64,000 bases of DNA from contig NC_071329.1 of NCBI RefSeq assembly GCF_010183535.1, positions 15,948,879 to 16,012,878 on the forward strand, in the 5' to 3' direction. The notes under the pieces were generated by a model, which worked only from the letters and a program-made list of their open reading frames with translations, had not been told where the DNA came from and made no database searches. This document shows positions 32,101 through 42,922 of this stretch, piece after piece. Position numbers and translations under genes: made by a program. The DNA is from Caenorhabditis remanei. Its lineage: Eukaryota > Nematoda > Chromadorea > Rhabditida > Rhabditidae. Position 1 is the stretch's first letter. The number at the start of each line of letters is the position of its first letter.

Positions 32101-33337
32101 AAAACGGTCGAATAGGGCAGCGTTGAAGTGACTAAGGAGAGAATACTTCTTTTTTCCTTTCGAGTTGTCAACTTGGAATGCTCCAGAACAATACTTCCCA
32201 TCAATTCCTCAAACAATTCGGATCTGACTGTCGTCCACTGGTTGCCTTCCAGGTCGAGCAAAAATGTTTTTAATTCTTTAGAGTTCCCAGGAGCCAATAG
32301 TTCTAATGCTTCGGAAACAAGTTTGTTCATTGCAGATGCCTTTATCATCTTGGATCTTCGACTTAGTTGAGAAAACGGTTTTCGGCTTACGATTCTTTCG
32401 ATCCCCAAAGATTTTGCCCATTCGAAAAATTTTGTATCACATACACCGTCGTTGTGTTCTGGATTTTCCGCTGGCGATTGAGAATTTGTGTCATAATTCT
32501 CATCAACGTCCATGACTTGATCACTTGTACATGATTGGGAATCGGTGCTGTATTTTTCGACAGCAGATCGCAAACGCTTAGAAACCGGTGCATCCATTGA
32601 AATAGAACTTTCGAACAAACTTATGCATTGCGCTACTGACACAAAATCTTTATGGAATTTGCAGAGAGCTGAAAACAAATTCATGTATAATAATAGATAA
32701 ATATTAAAACTCACGTGTTCCAATATGTACATGAGAATGATGATCATGCAAAAGTCTTTGAGCTTCATCACGAGTCAGAACATCGGAGCCAACTTTAGGA
32801 ATAGTTAGTGTTGAATGAGGGTTAACATCGGAAGGCATCCCACACTTGAATTGAACTTTTTCCGAAACATGCTCTTTTCGAATATGTTTGGGGTTTTGAG
32901 TGGTTGCCCACTCAGTAACTAGCTCTTTCAAATGTTGATCGCAGACCATTCGATTACCAACTTCTTCATTGACTTCAGGGTTGTTGTAATCATGATACTC
33001 TGCCGCTCCCCGAGCAGCCAATAGATCCATCTCATTTTGGACGCCGAACATTTTTCCTTTGAAAGTGTCCAGAAGAGAAGACCATCTGAATAAAATATGC
33101 GGATATTTGAAATGTAGGGAAAAAAACTTACTTTACTAAATTTCCTCCACAATTTGTGCTCACTTTTGTAAACGAGTTCCTTTCCTTTTGTTCCAATTCA
33201 GATTTTCTTACTTTCGAAAAATAACAGCTAGACGATGTAGATTCATCTGGGACATTAATAGATGAGGAAGATTGGGAAATATCCGGGGTAGTAGAACCTT
33301 GTTGATTCAAATTCTCTTCAGGTTGTTCAGTTTTCAT
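29132..33337 (-). CDS. DDE-type transposase, 1,254 residues, 11 exons
   Basis: Exons: 33,132-33,337; 32,715-33,085; 31,957-32,668; 31,808-31,913; 31,613-31,765; 31,420-31,569; 31,075-31,377; 30,792-31,031; 30,653-30,746; 30,506-30,610; 29,132-30,456. The sum is 3,765 bases, in frame to the stop. Visible parts are an N-terminal Cys/His region (CDQH, KCGMP, TPLCKFH), a CERCQ motif preceded by HDHDK, and TLDWSQK (Asp about 694). These are followed by SDNAGCYHS (Asp about 776), QGGKGAADRAAA (Asp about 817), and a C2H2 finger (C-x4-C-x12-H-x5-H, about 983-1006). A charged Lys/Glu-rich tail ends the protein. Spaced acidic residues inside transposon ends point to a cut-and-paste DDE/D enzyme; which residues are catalytic is inferred. 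I cannot assign the superfamily. The start ATG is the first after a possible upstream intron, so an extra 5' exon is possible. Confidence 0.8.
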
Positions 33338-33862
33338 TTTTTTTGATGGAATAACGTCATCCGGAGGTAAACTAGAGACCAATCCAATAGAAAAGAGCAA
33401 CAAGAAAAAATTCATGACGCAGTCCAGAATAAAATGTGTACACTTTTTCCGCGGTTGTATACTGCAAGGCGTTGAGGCTTCCTTGTATCGCGTGACCAGA
33501 GGAAAATGAGAAAAACAAAATAAAAGCTCCTCTCTTCTTCCCTTCTTCTCTTCTCCCCATGGGACTCCGAGTGTAGCGAGAATGAGCAGAAACCACCGCT
33601 TGAAATCGAAACAAAGTAAAGCCGACAAAAAATTGAGCAAGAAAACAAAAAATAAACAAGAATTCGCAATAAATATAAAGGAAAAGGTTCTTAACCACAA
33701 TGGCATTAAAAATAATGGGAGTTTTTATAATCTGAATAGATTGTGAATAGTTCGCTTGAGTCTGTGTCTGAACAAACATATTGTTTTGTTTATTATAAAA
33801 AATAATTGATCAATAACCCCACCAAAGACGAAATAAATCATTAATTTTCATTGGCCGCTCTT

Positions 33863-34729
33863 CTCGGCTACTTCCCGCAACAGTTACGCAGCATTCACAG
33901 CTTTTGCAACAGTTACGCGACAAGATTGCAACAGTTCCACAGCAATTAGGAAAAATCAGAACATATGCAACAGTTACACAGCTTTCACGTCACTGCGTTT
34001 GATGGTTCTCTTGTTTTTGGGGCATGCACCAGTTGTGCAACAATCTCACAACAGTCGTGCAGCAACTGTATATTCGCTCCAATGCAAATTGGACTTTGGC
34101 TGCATTTTTCCATTTTTTCCAATGATTATTTATTGTCTATTTGACAAGTTTTATCATTTTTCCGACTTATTTTTACTCTATTTTTTGAAAATATTATTTT
34201 TCAGAAGAAGAATGTGTCTGGATGGCAAAAACGAGTCAGAGAGAGCAGCTGATCAACATAATTCGCCTATTCGATAAAAAATTTGGACTTTTGAAGCGTT
34301 TTCAGCAAGAGATGATCTAAAAATGTGAGTTGTTTCCCAACCGAATTTCATTGAAATATTCTTTTTCAGTTCTAGAGTCGATGAGCTTGGGGCACCGGAC
34401 GTCTACAGATATAAGAAACTTGGAAACTTCATCGACTGTCGGTCAACATGGAACTTCAATGACATTTCTAAGTTTTTTGTTTTCGCTTTTATTTCTTTAA
34501 ATTTTATATTCTTAAAATAAATATTAATTGTTGTTTCTGTTATTCTGTTCACAAATTAAATATACTGATTAGAAACGAGAAGTAATGAGCGCATGCAGCA
34601 CGCCGGCAGCACGGATGCAACAACTGTGCAGCATTCATGCAACACTTGCGCGCCTCTGACGCAGCAGGAGTAAACTCTACGAATAACTGCTGCGTTAGTG
34701 CTGCACAACTGTAGCGGAAAGCAGCCGAG
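33863..34729 (+). mobile_element. Gene-fragment-carrying element, CTCGG ends (copy 1)
   Basis: The 867 bases begin CTCGGCTACTTCCCGCAACAG and end AGCGGAAAGCAGCCGAG, imperfect inverted repeats. They are flanked by TT on both sides. The uninterrupted target (GCTCTTACGCG) is present in the three other terminal repeats of the host transposon, for example near 28,916, 35,936 and 40,883. Subterminal arrays of CAACAGTTACGCAGC-like motifs occur at both ends. The middle holds two spliced-gene exons. There is no transposase, so it must depend on another element. Confidence 0.85.
34205..34520 (+). pseudogene. Captured two-exon gene fragment in element copy 1
   Basis: An acceptor at TTTTTCAG opens exon 34,205-34,324. 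A GTGAGT...TTTTTCAG intron follows, then exon 34,370-34,520. One frame reads CLDGKNESERAADQH, a stop (34,275-34,277), then TFEAFSARDDLK, and across the intron VDELGAPDVYRYKKLGNF and on to a stop. The open, protein-like second exon in phase with the first suggests a real host gene segment, now with one nonsense codon and no 5' part. The parent gene is unknown. Confidence 0.6.
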
Positions 34730-35286
34730 TTACGCGACACCTGGAAACCAGATACCGCGCAATCAAAGTTTTGCACTAAACTTAATATTTATATGTGATG
34801 ATGAAGAGAAAAACATTAAGTAATAATACAAAAAATGCTGGAAATAACACGGAGTATGCATTTCTAAAATAAAATTTCAAAAATTTCAAAAAAAATTTTT
34901 TAAGTTTTTTCTAGTTTAAATTTGAACCCTTCAGCCGAGGTTTTTTTTAATGAATTTTTTTTTAATCGATAGGAAAAATAATAACAAATGTAAAAAAAAT
35001 AATTTTGGAATACGGAAATTTTGTTTAAGGATACCAATTTTGGATTTTTTCAAAAAATCGGTCAGAAAAGTGTGTTTTTTGGTCATAACTCGGTTAAATT
35101 TTTTTAAATAATTTTGAAACTTCGTGAAATGAATACTCTATTCCTATCCAACAAACGCTAAAAATTTCAGCTTTTCCCGATCAATTCTCAAAAAGTTCAT
35201 TTTTTGACCTATGAGCACCTACCGTACTACAGTAACCCGGAGCTGCGACCCAATATTGTGTATATGTGTTGCACATGTCCTCATAT

Positions 35287-35378
35287 AACGCATTCTCTGT
35301 AAGACTCGATCAAGGTCACTGTAGGTAGGGGCGTAGGGCGGCTAAGATAGCCACAGCTTTGAAACTTTCAAAGAACGT
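35287..35378. repeat. 92-bp spacer at the centre of palindrome 2
   Basis: It is identical to 28,201-28,292 in the left arm and, inverted, matches the right arm at about 41,507-41,598. It is bordered by inverted copies of GCACATGTCCTCATAT that join it to the two transposon ends. It contains CTCTGTAAGACTCGATCAAG, a phrase repeated in tandem in the outer flanks. Confidence 0.85.
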
Positions 35379-35394
35379 ATATGAGGACATGTGC

Positions 35395-38300
35395 AACACA
35401 TATACACAATATTGGGTCGCAGCTCCGGGTTACTGTAGTACGGTAGGTGCTCATAGGTCAAAAAATGAACTTTTTGAGAATTGATCGGGAAAAGCTGAAA
35501 TTTTTAGCGTTTGTTGGATAGGAATAGAGTATTCATTTCACGAAGTTTCAAAATTATTTAAAAAAATTTAACCGAGTTATGACCAAAAAACACACTTTTC
35601 TGACCGATTTTTTGAAAAAATCCAAAATTGGTATCCTTAAACAAAATTTCCGTATTCCAAAATTATTTTTTTTACATTTGTTATTATTTTTCCTATCGAT
35701 TAAAAAAAAATTCATTAAAAAAAAACCTCGGCTGAAGGGTTCAAATTTAAACTAGAAAAAACTTAAAAAATTTTTTTTTGAAATTTTTGAAATTTTATTT
35801 TAGAAATGCATACTCCGTGTTATTTCCAGCATTTTTTGTATTATTACTTAATGTTTTTCTCTTCATCATCACATATAAATATTAAGTTTAGTGCAAAACT
35901 TTGATTGCGCGGTATCTGGTTTCCAGGTGTCGCGTAAGAGCGGCCAATGAAAATTAATGATTTATTTCGTCTTTGGTGGGGTTATTGATCAATTATTTTT
36001 TATAATAAACAAAACAATATGTTTGTTCAGACACAGACTCAAGCGAACTATTCACAATCTATTCAGATTATAAAAACTCCCATTATTTTTAATGCCATTG
36101 TGGTTAAGAACCTTTTCCTTTATATTTATTGCGAATTCTTGTTTATTTTTTGTTTTCTTGCTCAATTTTTTGTCGGCTTTACTTTGTTTCGATTTCAAGC
36201 GGTGGTTTCTGCTCATTCTCGCTACACTCGGAGTCCCATGGGGAGAAGAGAAGAAGGGAAGAAGAGAGGAGCTTTTATTTTGTTTTTCTCATTTTCCTCT
36301 GGTCACGCGATACAAGGAAGCCTCAACGCCTTGCAGTATACAACCGCGGAAAAAGTGTACACATTTTATTCTGGACTGCGTCATGAATTTTTTCTTGTTG
36401 CTCTTTTCTATTGGATTGGTCTCTAGTTTACCTCCGGATGACGTTATTCCATCAAAAAAAATGAAAACTGAACAACCTGAAGAGAATTTGAATCAACAAG
36501 GTTCTACTACCCCGGATATTTCCCAATCTTCCTCATCTATTAATGTCCCAGATGAATCTACATCGTCTAGCTGTTATTTTTCGAAAGTAAGAAAATCTGA
36601 ATTGGAACAAAAGGAAAGGAACTCGTTTACAAAAGTGAGCACAAATTGTTAAGGAAATTTAGTAAAGTAAGTTTTTTTCCCTACATTTCAAATATCCGCA
36701 TATTTTATTCAGATGGTCTTCTCTTCTGGACACTTTCAAAGGAAAAATGTTCGGCGTCCAAAATGAGATGGATCTATTGGCTGCTCGGGGAGCGGCAGAG
36801 TATCATGATTACAACAACCCTGAAGTCAATGAAGAAGTTGGTAATCGAATGGTCTGCGATCAACATTTGAAAGAGCTAGTTACTGAGTGGGCAACCACTC
36901 AAAACCCCAAACATATTCGAAAAGAGCATGTTTCGGAAAAAGTTCAATTCAAGTGTGGGATGCCTTCCGATGTTAACCCTCATTCAACACTAACTATTCC
37001 TAAAGTTGGCTCCGATGTTCTGACTCGTGATGAAGCTCAAAGACTTTTGCATGATCATCATTCTCATGTACATATTGGAACACGTGAGTTTTAATATTTA
37101 TCTATTATTATACATGAATTTGTTTTCAGCTCTCTGCAAATTCCATAAAGATTTTGTGTCAGTAGCGCAATGCATAAGTTTGTTCGAAAGTTCTATTTCA
37201 ATGGATGCACCGGTTTCTAAGCGTTTGCGATCTGCTGTCGAAAAATACAGCACCGATTCCCAATCATGTACAAGTGATCAAGTCATGGACGTTGATGAGA
37301 ATTATGACACAAATTCTCAATCGCCAGCGGAAAATCCAGAACACAACGACGGTGTATGTGATACAAAATTTTTCGAATGGGCAAAATCTTTGGGGATCGA
37401 AAGAATCGTAAGCCGAAAACCGTTTTCTCAACTAAGTCGAAGATCCAAGATGATAAAGGCATCTGCAATGAACAAACTTGTTTCCGAAGCATTAGAACTA
37501 TTGGCTCCTGGGAACTCTAAAGAATTAAAAACATTTTTGCTCGACCTGGAAGGCAACCAGTGGACGACAGTCAGATCCGAATTGTTTGAGGAATTGATGG
37601 GAAGTATTGTTCTGGAGCATTCCAAGTTGACAACTCGAAAGGAAAAAAGAAGTATTCTCTCCTTAGTCACTTCAACGCTGCCCTATTCGACCGTTTTAAA
37701 ATATTTTCCGGAGCTAACACGCTATGAATACACAAAATCGCGTAGGTACAGTTTTTTTCTCAACAGAACTCCGTATACGTCTCCATTGCGACAAAAGTTT
37801 GTGAAAGAAGATGTTGTTTCTTTCATTGATTTCATCACAAGGTAAATTATTGAAATCACTCTGATCCTGACTAGTGTTTTACAGCCCACTGGTTCGATCT
37901 GACCTGCCATATGGGAGAAGAACCCTCACAAAGTCTGATGGCACTAAACTGGATATTTCTAATTCGCTTCGCAATGTCAGGGCTATAGAGGTAAGAGAGC
38001 ATTTAAAAACCCAAAAAACGTTTACTGAATAGATTGTGGAAATGTATATAAAAATGAAGACGGAAAAAGGCGAGAAAGAAGAGTTGATGAGTCGGAGCAC
38101 TCTTTTCAAAATATTGGACAAATGTAAGGCAACAACAAGGGAAGCATTGGAGTGCGTGGACTATTTTATAAGTGATGCTCTAGACGTAAGAACATTTAAA
38201 AAGCAGAATGATTACATTTCATTTTCAGTCTTTCGAAAATCTGTCAGAAATTTTGGAAAAAATGAAAGCCGCTGGATACATAGACGGGCCAACCGAAAAA

Positions 38301-41300
38301 ATTTCCATAAACGTCTTCACGATTCAAAAGTATACTTGCAAACGGACTTTAAACTTTATTTGAAATTCGAGTCAAAGGTAAACAAAAACTACATTTAGAT
38401 CTATCAAGATTAATTTCAGATATCAGACCATTGCATAAAGTTTGCTCTCTCCGATCCTATTGAGAAAAACCATGCTTCAGTCTGTCTCGATGGAAAAAAT
38501 TCGCATGACCATGACAAAGATATGTGTGAACGATGTCAAGCAATACGAGATGTATTTGATGACTTGATTAATACCGTGTCAAACCTACTCAAATCAGCTA
38601 AATTAAAAACTTTGTGGTCATCAGATGATGAAAAAAACGTAAAATCTGAAACGGAACTGACAGTTTTTCTGGATGATGTTAAAACAGCTGAGAAAAATGT
38701 TATTGAGCTGAAGAAACATCAGGTACGTGGAAGTAAGAAAAATTTAATGTTGTTCTTGTATTTAGGTCAGAAATAAGCACGCCAACCACATCCGTCAGCA
38801 AATCATTGATAGCCTGCAGAGCAATGACGCATTTTTAACATTAGATTGGTCCCAAAAAGTTATACCAAAACAAGCTGTTGAACCTCAATCTGATTACTTT
38901 GGGAAAAGTGGAATTAGTGTTCATGTAACTAATGCTCTTAACATTGACAAGGATGGAAATTTGCGGCAGCACAACTTTGTTCACATAACAAAGCATGAAA
39001 TTCAAGTAAGACTATTCGAATGTGTAGTCACTCCCGTGATTTTTCTACAGGATTCAACGACGGTGCTACTCATCCTCAAACATGTGTTGCAAGAGCTCAA
39101 GCATGTCGGTATACTTCGTGTTCATTTAAGGAGTGATAACGCCGGTGAGTTGCCAAAAACAATGTCTGATAAACATTTTTCTAAAGGTTGTTATCATTCG
39201 ACACGAACACTCACTTCTCTTCCTGCAATTTCAAAGAAAGTGGGAGTTGAGATACTCAGCTTCACATTCAGCGAGGCTCAAGGGGGGAAAGGTAGAATAA
39301 CTTAATGAGAATGACATTGCGACAGTGTTATGTTTTGCAGGCGCTGCGGATAGAGCCGCGGCTGAATACAAAACAAAACTGAGAACGTGGCTGGGTTCGG
39401 GGAAGAATGCAGAGACTCCCGATCAATTGTTTTTGGCTCTAACCGAGGGCCGATTTCCTAAAGCAATGTCGTCGTATTTGTGCTCAATCGACTTTTCAAC
39501 AGTGAAAAATGAGAACATTGAGATCAAAGGAATTCAGAACATGTACGATTTTCAATTCAACAATAGTAACTCCGAGATGATTTCAAGAAAATTTGGACTA
39601 ATTGGAGAAGGAACTAAGCATGACAGCAGGAAATTTGTTGCCGTGAAAGGAACAATGACGATTGAAACATCTGGAGGATACGGGATATCGGACCATGAAA
39701 CCTTTTGGAAATCATCAAAATGTTCGAAAAAATGTTCTGAAGAAGATATCGAAGTCCAAACCGCTGCTGATGAGATTATTCCTTTCAATGACGTTGATGT
39801 TGATCAAGGAGAACATACTCCCAAACAAATGGAGTCAGCCGTTTTTGAGTGCCCAGAAGAAGGGTGTACAGCCGTGTTTACAAAATATGGAAATCTAGAG
39901 CGCCATCTGGCACTAGGTAAACACCAGTTAGTTCCAGAGAAAGAGACATTATTAGACTTTGCTATGGAACGATATGCTGAAAATATTGAAGGTCTGAGAG
40001 AACACTCAACTCCGAATACTTTGAAGGATGCGCTGACAACACTTCCCGCTGGAGTTCTACCATTTTCTAATGAGAAAGGATGGGCAATTCCTAGCAAGAA
40101 GGTTTACAAGAAATATAACAAGGATGTGGTTCAGTTTGTTATGAAAAAGTTTGAAGACTCTTCCAAGAAGAAACTGAAGATTTATCCCAAAATTATTGCG
40201 AAAGAACTCCGCGAACAAAAAAAAGATGGGACATTGCAATTTGCACCGGACACTTGGCTCAATTACAAGCAAATTTCGAATCTTTATCATACATTTGGAA
40301 GGAAGTCAAGAGAACTAGAAGAAAAGAAGAAGAAAGAAAAGAAAACGTCAAAGGGCAACCAAAGCACTGGAACTCAAGTTCCTCCAACAATTCCATCTTC
40401 TATTCGTACTCCTCAGAACAGAGCGTCTGCTACTCGCAAACCAAAAACAACTTCTACTGGAGAGGAATCAAAAACACGCTCACGGAGAGAAACAACAGAA
40501 GAATTAGTGGATCTAGTTTTGGAAGAGCTCAATCAGAAAGAATACGACGACTCAGAAGAAATTTACGATGAAATCAGTGAAGAAAATCAGGATTTCTATC
40601 ACCTTATTGAAGAAATCGAAAAAAAAAAAAGACATTTTCGATTCTTAACTTTTGTAAAAGATTAATGTACCATTTAAGTGAATATATTCTGACATCTCAT
40701 TGAATTAAAAAAAAAGTTACGTAATAACTGTATAACTGGGAGTTTTTATAATCTGAATAGATTGTGAATAGTTCGCTTGAGTCTGTGTCTGAACAAACAT
40801 ATTGTTTTGTTTATTATAAAAAATAATTGATCAATAACCCCACCAAAGACGAAATAAATCATTAATTTTCATTGGCCGCTCTTACGCGACACCTGGAAAC
40901 CAGATACCGCGCAATCAAAGTTTTGCACTAAACTTAATATTTCTATGTGATGATGAAGAGAAAAACATTAAGTAATAATACAAAAAATGCTGGAAATAAC
41001 ACGGAGTATGCATTTCTAAAATAAAATTTCAAAAATTTCAAAAAAAAATTTTTTAAGTTTTTTCTAGTTTAAATTTGAACCCTTCAGCCGAGGTTTTTTT
41101 TAATGAATTTTTTTTTAATCGATAGGAAAAATAATAACAAATGTAAAAAAAATAATTTTGGAATACGGAAATTTTGTTTAAGGATACCAATTTTGGATTT
41201 TTTCAAAAAATCGGTCAGAAAAGTGTGTTTTTTGGTCATAACTCGGTTAAATTTTTTTAAATAATTTTGAAACTTCGTGAAATGAATACTCTATTCCTAT

Positions 41301-41423
41301 CCAACAAACGCTAAAAATTTCAGCTTTTCCCGATCAATTCTCAAAAAGTTCATTTTTTGACCTATGAGCACCTACCGTACTACAGTAACCCGGAGCTGCG
41401 ACCCAATATTGTGTATATGTGTT
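35395..41423 (+). mobile_element. DNA transposon copy 2 (coding-broken)
   Basis: 6,029 bases lie between AACACATATAC and GTATATGTGTT ends, with terminal repeats 35,395-36,080 and about 40,738-41,423. Neither terminal repeat is interrupted. The transposase gene points outward on the + strand, head to head with copy 1. Confidence 0.85.
36461..40665 (+). pseudogene. Transposase copy 2 with a nonsense codon and a frameshift
   Basis: Exons: 36,461-36,666; 36,713-37,083; 37,130-37,841; 37,885-37,990; 38,033-38,185; 38,229-38,377; 38,420-38,722; 38,766-39,005; 39,051-39,144; 39,187-39,291; 39,341-40,665. It is the mirror of the intact gene, with two lesions. Where copy 1 reads CGGN, copy 2 has TAA (36,650-36,652). 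The A-run near 38,298-38,303 has six bases against seven in copy 1, shifting frame after DGPTEK. A few missense changes also occur. All splice sites and motifs (LDWSQK, SDNAGCYHS, C2H2) are otherwise retained, so the damage is recent. Confidence 0.85.
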
Positions 41424-41598
41424 ACCGAAGGTCCATAGTACATGTTTATATAACAAACTTTCCCTAGTACCTCTGTTGCTCGAGTCTTACAGAGAACGCG
41501 TTATATACGTTCTTTGAAAGTTTCAAAGCTGTGGCTATCTTAGCCGCCCTACGCCCCTACCTACAGTGACCTTGATCGAGTCTTACAGAGAATGCGTT

Positions 41599-42443
41599 AC
41601 ATAAGGGTCCCCCCTTATGAAAAAAATTTTTTCACGAAAAATTCGAAAAAAAAATTTGCTTCGAAAACAATCAGAATATTGATAAAACACATGAAATAAA
41701 CCAATTCCAAAATTTTACACCTCAGAAATTGGTTTGAACAGATTTCGTTGTTTTCTTCATCAAAATTTTTTTCCCATTTTTTGACGTTTCCGTCAATAAT
41801 TTGTACAGAAGCCATAAAATTTCAACTGATGTACTTAATTCTCGCAATATTTAACATACGATCCAATTAAAATCATTAGAAAACAAGGGGACCATGTTGA
41901 GATATTCTCATTTATTTCGAAAATCACAAAGGGTCCCCCCCATGGAAAAAAAATTTTATCGAAAAAATAATGCGACATTATTTTTATGCAAAAACGTTCA
42001 AAACTTTTTCACAAACGGTTTTGTAATATTTCATCAAAACTCTGAACGTTTTTGCATAAAAATGATGTCGAATTATTTTTTCGATAAAATTTTTTGTCCA
42101 TGGGGGGACCCTTATGTGATTTTCGAAATAAATGAGAATATCTCAACATGGTCCCCTTGTTTTTTGATGATTTTAATTGGATCGTATGTTAAATATTGCG
42201 GGAATTTAGTACATCAGTTGAAATTTTATGGCTTCTGTACAAATTATTGATGAAAACCTCAAAAAATGGGAAAAAATTTTGATGAAGGAAAATTCGAAAT
42301 CTGTTCAAATCAATTTCTGAGGTGTAAAATTTTGGAATTGGTTTATTTCATGTGTTTTATCAATATTCTGATTGTTTTCGAAGCAAATTTTTTTTTCGAA
42401 TTTTTCGTGAAAAATTTTTTTTCATAAGGGGGGACCCTTATGT
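41599..42443. repeat. Nested palindrome, right-arm copy
   Basis: This is the mirror of 27,355-28,200, with the same ACATAAGGGTCCCCCC ends and internal self-complementarity. Confidence 0.75.
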
Positions 42444-42922
42444 GATTTTTGAAAAAATCGAAATATCTTAAAATGGCCCCCTACTTTTTGATGATTTTAA
42501 TTGGATTTAATAAAACACCTTGCGGGGAATATGAATACGATTTAAAATTTTATGGCTTCTAGAGGGAATTTTTGAGAAAAGTTGAAAAAACATAAAAGTG
42601 AAATTCACTTGAACTGTTTCTGGGGTGCCTGGAGGGCTGAAAAGTTGTGTAGAAGTAGTCAAAAACACTTCTAACATGTACCGAAAGTTTCGCAGAGTTA
42701 TCTGGAAAATTGAAATTTTTATGAATTTTTGGATGAAAAGTCGATTATTGGGCATAAATTCCTATGATGACGTCATAGGGGACTGGTGACATATTTTTTG
42801 TAAATCACTACCATAGGGGTACATATGCTGTAAAAAGAGTTTGGATTGAAACAACTTTTTGCAACTGTGCCAAGGCCCAACACAAACATTCTCACTCTTA
42901 CAGATAGTGCCTCTTAAGCCAA

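Larger units (their letters stand above)
28376..35270 (-). mobile_element. DNA transposon copy 1 (coding-intact), ~690-bp TIRs
   Basis: The left terminal repeat is 28,376-29,061 and begins AACACATATACACAATATTG. The right one is its complement, split into 33,717-33,862 and 34,732-35,270 by an inserted element. Without the insertion the unit is about 6.03 kb, the same as copy 2. It encodes one multi-exon transposase on the - strand. I see no target duplication at the ends; the outer flanks of copies 1 and 2 are complementary, and so are the inner flanks. Confidence 0.85.
26924..35286. repeat. Left arm of 16-kb palindrome (inverted duplication 2)
   Basis: It is the reverse complement of 35,379-42,874, apart from an 867-bp insertion plus duplicated target in this arm. 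Positions pair as x + y = about 69,798 outside the insertion and about 70,665 inside it. Weaker similarity runs on to about 26,891 and 42,916. A few substitutions and one coding indel separate the arms, so they are less identical than palindrome 1. Confidence 0.95.
35379..42874. repeat. Right arm of 16-kb palindrome
   Basis: This is the reverse complement of 26,924-35,286 without the 867-bp insertion. It contains transposon copy 2, the outer flank sequence and the nested palindrome at 41,599-42,443. Confidence 0.95.

Noticed and set aside
33863..34729. The 867-bp element as a deletion derivative of the surrounding transposon
   Set aside because: Its ends (CTCGG) and subterminal motifs differ from the AACACATATAC ends, and it sits as a clean insertion with empty sites elsewhere.
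36092..36460. Longer N-terminus for the transposase, starting MPLWLRTF
   Set aside because: The hydrophobic leader overlaps the region next to the terminal repeat, and a splice-acceptor-like TCTCTAG lies just before the preferred ATG. I keep the shorter start, though a separate 5' exon remains possible.
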